Source of the DNA: an uncultured Gammaproteobacteria bacterium
GTDB taxonomy: Bacteria; Pseudomonadota; Gammaproteobacteria; GCA-001735895
Assembly: GCA_947259485.1 (NCBI GenBank)
Contig: CAMYLU010000015.1
Coordinates: 54,266 to 118,265 of the forward strand
Length of the DNA: 64,000 nucleotides
Direction: 5' to 3'
In this document: positions 56,815 to 64,000 of the stretch, in pieces
Layout: each line of letters starts with the position of its first letter
Numbering within the stretch: the stretch's first letter is position 1
Position numbers and translations under genes: made by a program
The notes under the pieces: generated by a model
What the model was told of the DNA's origin: nothing
Seen by the model: only the letters and a program-made list of their open reading frames with translations
Database searches by the model: none

Positions 56815-58628
56815 CGCACTTCCTGCGTCTTCTTTTGCTGCATACGCCATAGCTGCGCATAGAGCCCATCGGCACTGATCAGGGTCTCGTGGTCGCCCTG
56901 CTCTTTCACCCGCCCCTGGTCGAGCACGATAATGCGATCGGCATCGATCACCGTTGACAGCCGGTGAGCAATCACCAGCGTGGTTTTGTTGGTTGAAATA
57001 CGGGTTAACGCGCCCAGGATGTTCTTCTCCGATTGGCTGTCCAGGCTCGAAGTCGCCTCGTCGAACACCAGGATTGCAGGGTCCTTCAATAAAACCCGTG
57101 CAATTGCAACGCGCTGCTTTTCACCACCCGAGAGTTTCAATCCGCGTTCGCCGACAATGGTGTCGTAACCCTGCGGCAAGGCTTCGATAAATTGATCGAT
57201 ATCGGCATGCCGCGCGACTTCCCTGATTTCCTCGAAAGAAGCCTGTGGCCGGGCGTACTGGAGGTTGTACAAAATCGAATCGTTAAACAGCACGGTATCC
57301 TGAGGCACGATGCCGATCGCCTCGCGCAGGCTCTGCTGGGTAACGCCGGCAATGTCCTGGCCGCTGATCAGGATCTGTCCCTGGCTGACATCGTAGAAAC
57401 GAAACAGTAAGCGTGCGATAGTCGATTTACCCGCCCCCGAGGGACCGACGATAGCGAGCTTTTCACCGTCTTTAAGCTTGAAGCTGACCTCTTCGAGAAT
57501 GCGCCGGTCCTGGTTATAGTGGAAACCGACGTTACGAAACTCGATGTCGGCCTGCTTGATCTCAAGCGGCCTGGCATCGGCGCGATCGGTTATTTCGACG
57601 GGCCGCTGTAACAGCTTGTTGACCATGTCCATATCGGCAAGCGCGTACTTCAACGAGCGGTAAATGATGCCGAGGAAACCGAGCGGCAGAAACAACTGCA
57701 ACATCATCGTATTGATCAACACCAGGTCACCCAGCGACAGCTCCTGGTTGACGACACCCTGCGCCGCCATGGTCATGATGCCGGTAACCCCGATGGCAAT
57801 AATCAGCGCCTGCCCGAAATTAAGCATCGACATCGTGCTCTGGCTCTTCACCGCCGCTTCTTCCCACATGCCCATGGTGTCGCGGTAACGCGTTATTTCA
57901 TGCTCATCATTATTGAAATACTTGACCGTTTCGTAGTTCATCAGGCTATCCATCGCACGCCCGTTGGCACTGGAGTCGAGCGCATTCATTTCGTGACGAT
58001 AGTGCATGCGCCATTCCGTTACCGCCAGCGTGAAACCGATATAAAAGATCACGCTAAAGAAGATAACGCCGGCAAACGAGCTGTCGTATTGGCTGAGCAA
58101 TATGATCGCTACCAGCAGGAATTCGGCGGCGGTCGGTATGATATTGAACACCAGGTAATTGAGGATTGAACTGATGCTTTGCGCACCTCGTTCCATATCG
58201 CGTGAAATCGCACCGGTGTTGCGCTCCAGGTGATAGCGCAGCGACAGGTCGTGCAAATGACTCAGGACCGATACCGAAAGCGCTTTCATCGCGTGGAAGC
58301 GAACGCGCGCAAAAATAGCGTCGCGCAATTCGTTGAAACCGGAATTGATAAAGCGCAACAGGCCGTAGGCCAGTAACAGGCTGATTGGTAGTACCACCGC
58401 CTGCCCCGAATCAGCATCCAGACCATCGACGATGTACTTGAGCACCACCGGCACACCCACCATCGCCAACTTCGAAATCACCAGGCAACCGAGCGCCAGC
58501 AGAACCCGTCCGCGGTAGGTCCAGACATACGGCATCATGGCACGAATATTTTGCCAGTCCTGCCGGTTTGAATGCTCTTTTTCAGTACGCCCGAAGGCGG
58601 GATGCGTAGCGATTTCGAGGACCCTCAC
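56811..58628 (-). CDS. Atm1-type ABC exporter (fused membrane and ATPase domains)
   Basis: 605 aa. Six membrane helices in the first ~330 residues, including NYETVKYFNNDEHE, a segment I associate with the Atm1/ABCB7 group. The ATPase has Walker A GPSGAGKSTIARLLFRF, signature LSGGEKQRVAIARVLL and Walker B ILVFDEATSSLDS. Atm1 homologues export glutathione conjugates or persulfides and help with metal tolerance or Fe-S supply. The adjacent DsrC-type protein makes a sulfur link attractive but unproven. Confidence 0.92.
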   Translation of the reverse strand: MRVLEIATHPAFGRTEKEHSNRQDWQNIRAMMPYVWTYRGRVLLALGCLVISKLAMVGVPVVLKYIVDGLDADSGQAVVLPISLLLAYGLLRFINSGFNELRDAIFARVRFHAMKALSVSVLSHLHDLSLRYHLERNTGAISRDMERGAQSISSILNYLVFNIIPTAAEFLLVAIILLSQYDSSFAGVIFFSVIFYIGFTLAVTEWRMHYRHEMNALDSSANGRAMDSLMNYETVKYFNNDEHEITRYRDTMGMWEEAAVKSQSTMSMLNFGQALIIAIGVTGIMTMAAQGVVNQELSLGDLVLINTMMLQLFLPLGFLGIIYRSLKYALADMDMVNKLLQRPVEITDRADARPLEIKQADIEFRNVGFHYNQDRRILEEVSFKLKDGEKLAIVGPSGAGKSTIARLLFRFYDVSQGQILISGQDIAGVTQQSLREAIGIVPQDTVLFNDSILYNLQYARPQASFEEIREVARHADIDQFIEALPQGYDTIVGERGLKLSGGEKQRVAIARVLLKDPAILVFDEATSSLDSQSEKNILGALTRISTNKTTLVIAHRLSTVIDADRIIVLDQGRVKEQGDHETLISADGLYAQLWRMQQKKTQEVR

Positions 58629-58810
58629 GGTTTAAAGCTGAGCACCTTAGCAGAATGCCTGTGAACAATCCTTTATATACGCTAAAGGCGTTCAGAAATA
58701 TCAGTTTGATTAGTCAATATTTGCCTCGATCTGCCGATATAGCAGGGATAAACCGGGACTGAACAGCATTCAGTGCCGAATTTACAGTGGCAGGCAGTGT
58801 CCAGGGTGAT

Positions 58811-61162
58811 ATGGCGAATATAACGGCGGTAAGGCATTTAAGGGTCCGATACATTATCGGACTGGGCCTGCTTGCGCTTGTGGTAACCGGTTCTTTCCTG
58901 GCCAAGCAGCACGCTATTTCTGTGCAACACAATTTATCAGAATTCATCAACCTGGCAGATCGGCAGTCGGGGCTTGCAAACCGCATTGGCTATTTCAGCC
59001 TGGTAATGGTCACCACCGACGACAAGGAAAATTTTGCCAACGCAAAATTACAATTGGGGCAAACCATCGAGGAAATGCAGCGGGTACACCAGACACTACT
59101 GCATGGCTCAGGGGCAAAGGGTTTTCCACTTATCAATAATGAAAACCTCGAGACGCTTTATTACGACGACTCGGTCGGACTCAATGTTTCGCTCGAACGC
59201 TTCCTGCAAAATGCCGGGGCAGTTTATACCAGCAGCCTCGGTTCACTGGGGCCGGATTCTTACGAGTATAAATACCTGGCTAACTATGGACCCCATGCAC
59301 TCGAGCCGATGCTGGCGAGCGTGGTCGCAGAATACGGACAACTCGGCCACGATTCGATAATGATGATCCAGAACCTGGAGAAACTCATCTGGGTCGGAAC
59401 GTTGTTTGTACTTCTGCTCGAAGCCCTGTTAATTTTCAGGCCGCTGGAAAGCAGGATTCGTGAATCGATCAGTAAACTACAAAGTACCGTCACCGAACTG
59501 GAATCCACACGTGAGCAATTTGCCACCGCGCGTAAAAAAGCCGAGTCCGCGAGCGAAGCCAAGAGCCAGTTCCTCGCCACCATGACCCATGAATTACGTA
59601 CCCCGATGAACGGGGTGCTCGGCATGAGCGAACTGCTTTCGGTCACTAAACTGAGTGATAAGCAGCAGGAGTACGTGCAGATTATCCTCGACTCCAGCGA
59701 ATCACTGTTAACCATCATCAACGACATTCTTGATTTTTCCAGGCTTGAGGCCGGAAAGGTCGGTCTTGAAAAAATTCCTTTTAATCTCGAGCAGTCCGCC
59801 TACGATGTCATGGCTCTATTGGCGCCGCGTTGTCAAAATAAACCGATACAACTGATACTCGATTACGCCCCCAACCTGCCGCGGCATTTTATCGGCGACC
59901 CGGCCCGAATCCGCCAGATTCTGTTTAACCTGATCGGTAATGCCAGCAAGTTTACCGAGCAGGGTTACATCCAGGTCTCCATCACGGTTGATATTGACGA
60001 CAAGGAGCAGGCTAACATCTCGATCCATGTCGAGGACACCGGTATCGGTATTGCCCGGGAAAAGGCAGGGAGACTATTCCACTCTTTCACCCAGGCCGAC
60101 AGTTCGACTACCCGCAAGTACGGCGGTACGGGTCTCGGTTTAACCATAACCCGGGAACTGGCAACGCTGATGGGCGGGCGTATCGAGTTCGATTCCGCAC
60201 CCGGCAAGGGTTCCGTGTTTACGGTCGATTTCCCGCTCGAACTGACCGATGAGATTGATCAAATCCCGGTACCGCATGAGGCACTGAAGCACGTCATGCT
60301 GCTCGAGCCTAACCCGATTTATAAGGAACTGATCATCGATCGCCTGGCGCGAATAAACGTTGAAGCCGCGGTGGTCGGCAATGCCCGGGAAATCAAGAAC
60401 AGGTTACTGGTTTGCGAGGAACACGAGGGTGCCAAGCAGCTTGTCATTGTCAGCCAGGAAGCATTACTGGATCGAAAGCAAAAATGGCGCGAGTTCAGTG
60501 ACGGTTCGTTAAGCAATCCGGTCTCGTGGATCGTGCTGGGTAACAGTGCCGCAGATTCGGATAAGTTCAGTAAATCTGCCAGTCACCTGCAGGGCTATAC
60601 CACACTTATGCAAAAGCCCTTCACCAATTACCAATTCTACTACGCGCTCAATATGTCGATCAGCCAGCCCGAACCCGGAACTGAAACTCCGGCCTTGCCC
60701 GAGCGTGACGAAGACTCAACTGACTTCACCTTATCCCTGGTATCGAAGGGTCATATCCTGCTGGTCGAAGATAATATTGCCAACCAGAAATTCGCCTCGC
60801 TGCTACTTTCCAAGATGGGTTACAGCGCCGATATTGCTGAAGATGGCGCGGAAGCGTTCAAGTTATGGCGTAAAAATAACTACCACCTGATCCTGATGGA
60901 TTGCCTGATGCCGACCATGGATGGATACGAGGCAACGCTGAAAATCCGCCAGCAGGAAAAAGACAATTCCCGGATTCCAATTATCGCGTTGACCGCCAAT
61001 GCGTCGGAAACCGATCGTCAGAAATGCCGGCAATCGGGTATGGATGAAGTTATTACCAAGCCCTATCGCAGGCATGAACTCGAGGAAGTGCTCGATCGGT
61101 GGTTGCATGATGAACCGAGCTTCATCACCATAACCCACAACCAAATACGGGAAGCAAATTAG
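58811..61162 (+). CDS. Hybrid sensor histidine kinase/response regulator with PilJ-type periplasmic domain
   Basis: About 783 aa. TM1 (YIIGLGLLALVVTGSFLA); a PilJ/type IV pili methyl-accepting N-terminal-like domain (LADRQSGLANRIGYFSL); TM2 (LIWVGTLFVLLLEALLIF); a coiled coil; HisKA with phospho-acceptor in ATMTHELRTPMNGVLGM; HATPase with NLIGNASKFTEQG and GTGLGLTITRELATLMGG. A degenerate receiver without the acceptor Asp follows, then a full receiver (HILLVEDNIANQKFA with acceptor in ILMDCLMPTMDGYEA). ATG 58811 follows AGGGTG. No cognate regulator is adjacent. Confidence 0.9.
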   Translation: MANITAVRHLRVRYIIGLGLLALVVTGSFLAKQHAISVQHNLSEFINLADRQSGLANRIGYFSLVMVTTDDKENFANAKLQLGQTIEEMQRVHQTLLHGSGAKGFPLINNENLETLYYDDSVGLNVSLERFLQNAGAVYTSSLGSLGPDSYEYKYLANYGPHALEPMLASVVAEYGQLGHDSIMMIQNLEKLIWVGTLFVLLLEALLIFRPLESRIRESISKLQSTVTELESTREQFATARKKAESASEAKSQFLATMTHELRTPMNGVLGMSELLSVTKLSDKQQEYVQIILDSSESLLTIINDILDFSRLEAGKVGLEKIPFNLEQSAYDVMALLAPRCQNKPIQLILDYAPNLPRHFIGDPARIRQILFNLIGNASKFTEQGYIQVSITVDIDDKEQANISIHVEDTGIGIAREKAGRLFHSFTQADSSTTRKYGGTGLGLTITRELATLMGGRIEFDSAPGKGSVFTVDFPLELTDEIDQIPVPHEALKHVMLLEPNPIYKELIIDRLARINVEAAVVGNAREIKNRLLVCEEHEGAKQLVIVSQEALLDRKQKWREFSDGSLSNPVSWIVLGNSAADSDKFSKSASHLQGYTTLMQKPFTNYQFYYALNMSISQPEPGTETPALPERDEDSTDFTLSLVSKGHILLVEDNIANQKFASLLLSKMGYSADIAEDGAEAFKLWRKNNYHLILMDCLMPTMDGYEATLKIRQQEKDNSRIPIIALTANASETDRQKCRQSGMDEVITKPYRRHELEEVLDRWLHDEPSFITITHNQIREAN

Positions 61163-61269
61163 GCTTAGCGGGTATCCTACCCCTGTATTTTTTACAAACA
61201 TCCACATCAGGCCAAAATCCTGTTCTAATAACGGGCTGAAAACAAAAACCGAATCCAGCCAGGCATAAC

Positions 61270-62016
61270 ATGAATGTTTCGAAACCCGTATTGGTTCTGC
61301 AATTACGTCCGGAAGACGACACTTCGGACAGTGAATTCGAGGCGATCTTGAAGTACGGCGAACTGGCCGAGGAAAATACGCGGCGCCTGCGCATCGAGAA
61401 AACCGGAATCCCCGCGCTTTCACTCGATGACTACGCGGCGGTGATCGTGGGTGGCAGCCCGTTCGATATCAGCACCGCACAAGATCAGAAAAGCGAAATC
61501 CAGGTGAAAATCGAAAATGATTTCAAACGCCTGTTCGATGACATCGTCGCCAGGGACTTCCCGTTCCTCGGTGCCTGTTCCGGTTGCGGCCTGCTGGGCT
61601 CATACATGGAAACGCCGATTTCGAAAAAATACGGCGAACCGGTCGGTGGTACCGTGATTAGCGTCACCGACGCTGGCAGGGAGGATCCGCTACTGGCAAA
61701 TTTTCCAGACCGGATCGCGGTATTGTGCGGTCACAAGGAAGCCTGCGACGTTTTACCCGAGGGTGCGACCCTGCTCCTGACCGGGGATGATTGTCCGGTG
61801 CAAATGTTTCGCGTTGGGAACAACGTTTATGCGACACAATTCCATCCCGAGGGCGATAGCGAGGGTTTTACGGTCAGAATCCACGCCTACAAGCACCACG
61901 GGTATTTTCCTCCCGAGGAAGCCGAGGCACTGATCGTCGCGGTAAATCGTGAAGACACCCCGTACGCACGTGAAATCCTGCGCAGATTCGTCGCCAGGTA
62001 TACGAACCAGCCTTAG
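61270..62016 (+). CDS. Class I glutamine amidotransferase-like protein
   Basis: 248 aa stand-alone domain of the GuaA type. The nucleophile elbow is FLGACSGCGLLGSY; the catalytic His-Glu lie in ATQFHPEGDSEGF. GHKEACDVLPEGATLL is the family's conserved loop. There is no synthase domain, so it is one of the stand-alone members acting on gamma-glutamyl compounds or of unknown role. Confidence 0.87.
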   Translation: MNVSKPVLVLQLRPEDDTSDSEFEAILKYGELAEENTRRLRIEKTGIPALSLDDYAAVIVGGSPFDISTAQDQKSEIQVKIENDFKRLFDDIVARDFPFLGACSGCGLLGSYMETPISKKYGEPVGGTVISVTDAGREDPLLANFPDRIAVLCGHKEACDVLPEGATLLLTGDDCPVQMFRVGNNVYATQFHPEGDSEGFTVRIHAYKHHGYFPPEEAEALIVAVNREDTPYAREILRRFVARYTNQP

Positions 62017-62246
62017 AATGGATCATCTCTCGATTTCGCTTTACCAGCCCCGAAATCAAGCGCTATCTTGATATATATCACCTGGCCGAACTAGCCCGCG
62101 GGCGATAATTATAATAATTCAATTATCAGGTAACCTGGTTGCGAATATCGTATCTTGAGGGTTCGCATAACGATACTTGTCAGATATGACTTGCAGATTC
62201 GACAATCTGACTACAACGTATAAAATTTGTATCCTGGAATAGTGAA

Positions 62247-62840
62247 ATGAAAGCAAAAAACCTGACCAGCATTATCGGCGGCTGCCTGCTGTTACTAGCG
62301 GCACAAGTGCATGCGCATTCAGGTCACTATGACCATTATCCCTTTTACGGTGGATTTGCACTGGGATTTTCCGGCTCGGATGAAGACTGCGACTACTACG
62401 GTTACAACTGCGATGGTGACGATACCGCGTTCAAGTTTTACGGCGGTAAACGTTTCCACGAAAACCTCGCGTTCGAAATTTCCTACCAGGACCTCGGCAA
62501 GCTGGACGATGAACAGGGGCCAGTCACGACAACGGCCGAATCGAGCGGCCTGAATTTTTCACTGCACGGCATAATACCGATCAGCGAATTCTGGTATTTC
62601 TACGGCAAGGCAGGATTCATGGCCTGGGAAACGGACTACACCCGTGTCGGCACTTCAACGACACGTACCGATGATGACGGCACCGATTTTACTTTCGGGG
62701 CCGGGGTTAGCTTTACCTTCAACGAAAAATATGAGTTCAGGGCGGAATTCGAACGCCTTAATGAACTAGACGACAACTTCACCCCGGGTGGCGCCTATAT
62801 CACCGTGTTCTCTTTCGGCGGCACCATCAACTTCGAGTAG
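62247..62840 (+). CDS. Small outer-membrane beta-barrel protein
   Basis: 197 aa with a signal peptide (IIGGCLLLLAAQVHAHSG), a His-rich start of the mature part (HSGHYDHYP) and alternating strands such as AFKFYGGKRFHENLAFEISY and YEFRAEFERLNEL. The size and pattern fit the 8-stranded OmpA/OmpW-like barrels. The Asp/Cys cluster (SDEDCDYYGYNCDGDD) near residue 50 may bind a metal. Confidence 0.78.
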   Translation: MKAKNLTSIIGGCLLLLAAQVHAHSGHYDHYPFYGGFALGFSGSDEDCDYYGYNCDGDDTAFKFYGGKRFHENLAFEISYQDLGKLDDEQGPVTTTAESSGLNFSLHGIIPISEFWYFYGKAGFMAWETDYTRVGTSTTRTDDDGTDFTFGAGVSFTFNEKYEFRAEFERLNELDDNFTPGGAYITVFSFGGTINFE

Positions 62841-62928
62841 TACTGACCTGTAACCCCAATTTTTAGTTGCGTCTAGGAAATTATCCTGAAATGGATAAAC
62901 TATGCTGACTCAACCCAAGGAGAAAAAA

Positions 62929-63384
62929 ATGCGCAACACCATTCTGACCCTCGTTCTGACAAGCCTGTTTATTTCACCGGTTCTGGCCACGGAAGGTATG
63001 ATCAGCATCAAAAGTGCACACTCGGTCACTGCGACCGCTGATCGCCTGGAAAAAATTCTGGTCAGCAAGGGCATGACGGTATTCACTCGCATCGATCATG
63101 CCGCCGGAGCACAAAAAGCAGGCAAGACACTGGCACCGACTGAACTGGTTATTTTCGGCAATCCAAAGGTTGGTACCCCGTTGATGCAGTGCAGCCATAG
63201 CATCGCGATTGATTTACCACAAAAGGCACTGATTTGGCAGGATAAAGCAGGAAAGGTCTGGTATTCCTATAACGATCCGCAATACCTCGCGTTGCGTCAT
63301 AACACCCAGGGTTGCGATGAAGTCCTCAAGAAAGTCGCGACGGCGCTTGATAATTTTGCCAGGAAGGCGACAGCAGCCGAATAG
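62929..63384 (+). CDS. DUF302 domain-containing secreted protein
   Basis: 151 aa with a signal peptide (TILTLVLTSLFISPVLA). TADRLEKILVSKGMTVFTRI, LVIFGNPKVGTPLMQCSHSI and LPQKALIWQDKAGKVWYSYN are DUF302. AAGGAG lies seven bases before the ATG at 62929, so the upstream ATG at 62902 is rejected. The family is found in many bacteria without an agreed function. Confidence 0.92.
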   Translation: MRNTILTLVLTSLFISPVLATEGMISIKSAHSVTATADRLEKILVSKGMTVFTRIDHAAGAQKAGKTLAPTELVIFGNPKVGTPLMQCSHSIAIDLPQKALIWQDKAGKVWYSYNDPQYLALRHNTQGCDEVLKKVATALDNFARKATAAE

Positions 63385-63551
63385 ATATTGATCCTGGCGA
63401 AAAGCCAGGCGAGTTATATCTGGATTGGCGACTTAATTTCCTGGAGCGCATTTCGGACCTTATTGACGCATATCAATACCGCGCCTGCTGGCGGAAATTA
63501 ACATTTGTAATCAATTAGATAGATTTAATAGAGGGATTGTTTCGTATTCCC

Positions 63552-64000
63552 ATGAGCAAGATCAGTTCACCCTATTGGCGTCTCGGCATCGCGGCATCGT
63601 CGCTGGCTTTGGCTCTCGCGGTGTATGTTTTTGCCCGCGAATACCCACCGGCAATCGTAGCACCCATGCAGGCGCCGAATGCATTGCTGCTCGAACATGG
63701 CCGACTGTTCGACAGCGCGCCGTCATTGTTTTATACGCTCGCGATCGGCCTGCTACTTGGCGCCATCAGCGCCGATCACGGCCGTGGTCAACTGCATTGC
63801 CTGATCTGGACCGGTATTGCATTAATGCTCGAATTGACGCAGATCCCGCGTATTGCCGCTACGTTTGTTGCCGTGATTGAGAATTTTCCACGCTTCGTCG
63901 CGGACCTGATTACGCCCTACTGGGCAACAGGCACTTTCGACCCGGTGGATTTACTCGCAACCCTGGTTGGTGGCATGACAGCCCTGGGCATCCTGCGCTT
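63552..64000 (+). CDS. Membrane protein, edge-truncated (VanZ-like tendency)
   Basis: 149 codons from ATG 63552, open to the window end. Three hydrophobic helices are visible (LGIAASSLALALAVYVFA, LFYTLAIGLLLGAISA and LIWTGIALMLELTQIP) and a further one begins at DLLATLVGGMTALGIL. The last part resembles the VanZ-like family but is incomplete. The ribosome-binding site is poor. Function unknown. Confidence 0.55.
   Translation, partial: MSKISSPYWRLGIAASSLALALAVYVFAREYPPAIVAPMQAPNALLLEHGRLFDSAPSLFYTLAIGLLLGAISADHGRGQLHCLIWTGIALMLELTQIPRIAATFVAVIENFPRFVADLITPYWATGTFDPVDLLATLVGGMTALGILR

Noticed and set aside
63396..63412. Hairpin CCTGGC-GAAAA-GCCAGG after the DUF302 gene as a terminator
   Set aside because: The stem is only 6 bp and no T-run follows, so termination cannot be claimed.

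Overview
The window looks like chromosome from a gammaproteobacterium, probably a free-living marine or other aquatic heterotroph. Several gene blocks are typical of that class: ftsK-lolA-rarA, iscR-iscS-iscU, sdhCDAB-sdhE-ygfX-DUF1249, purB-roxA, PBP1B with a TPR lipoprotein, and trxB-aat. I place it no more finely than this. Coding density is high. I saw no rRNA, tRNA, CRISPR array, phage or transposase gene.

Layout. Bases 1-8.6 kb hold a methylated-amine module on the minus strand (an MttB-family methyltransferase followed by the edge-truncated start of a dimethylglycine dehydrogenase-like flavoprotein), an orphan PhnD-like binding protein, two HDOD signalling proteins, a quinone-reductase-like MDR enzyme and an unusual dockerin/LysM/beta-barrel surface protein. 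Bases 9-17.4 kb hold a DUF3604 protein, purB, roxA, a cysteine synthase-type enzyme and a periplasmic glycerophosphodiesterase. Bases 17.4-24.5 kb hold a YoaA/DinG helicase, a 271-bp non-coding element with 34-bp terminal inverted repeats, a TPR lipoprotein, PBP1B, DAHP synthase and a PfkB-family kinase. Bases 24.6-30.5 kb hold a rubrerythrin/Fe-S protein/DUF3501 operon, a GGDEF-EAL protein and a TAXI-type binding protein.

Bases 30.7-39.2 kb are the iron-sulfur, siroheme and respiration core. cysG is broken by an apparent net 14-nt deletion. The isc operon is short (iscR-iscS-iscU then a terminator) and starts at a consensus promoter overlapped by a perfect 31-bp palindrome. The succinate dehydrogenase operon carries two assembly factors, SdhE and an SDHAF4-like protein. 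Bases 39.3-48 kb carry dsbC, a DUF938 methyltransferase, rarA, lolA, ftsK, trxB, a GNAT-like protein and aat. Bases 48-56 kb carry a two-HKD phospholipase D-like lipoprotein and a serine-cycle block (malate-CoA ligase mtkA/mtkB, malyl-CoA lyase) next to a malic enzyme. Bases 56-64 kb carry a DsrC-type protein with both redox cysteines, an S24-like protein without its catalytic residues, an Atm1-type ABC exporter, a hybrid histidine kinase, a class I glutamine amidotransferase, a small outer-membrane barrel, a DUF302 protein and an edge-truncated membrane protein.

How the parts may fit together. N-demethylation at the left edge would yield one-carbon units; malate-CoA ligase and malyl-CoA lyase are the diagnostic part of the serine cycle that could assimilate them, with malic enzyme at the same carbon node. 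Iron-sulfur supply (isc) and SDH assembly support respiration. The most unusual items are the inverted-repeat element that supplies a neighbour's stop codon, the cysG lesion, the truncated isc operon, and the dockerin-LysM-barrel protein.
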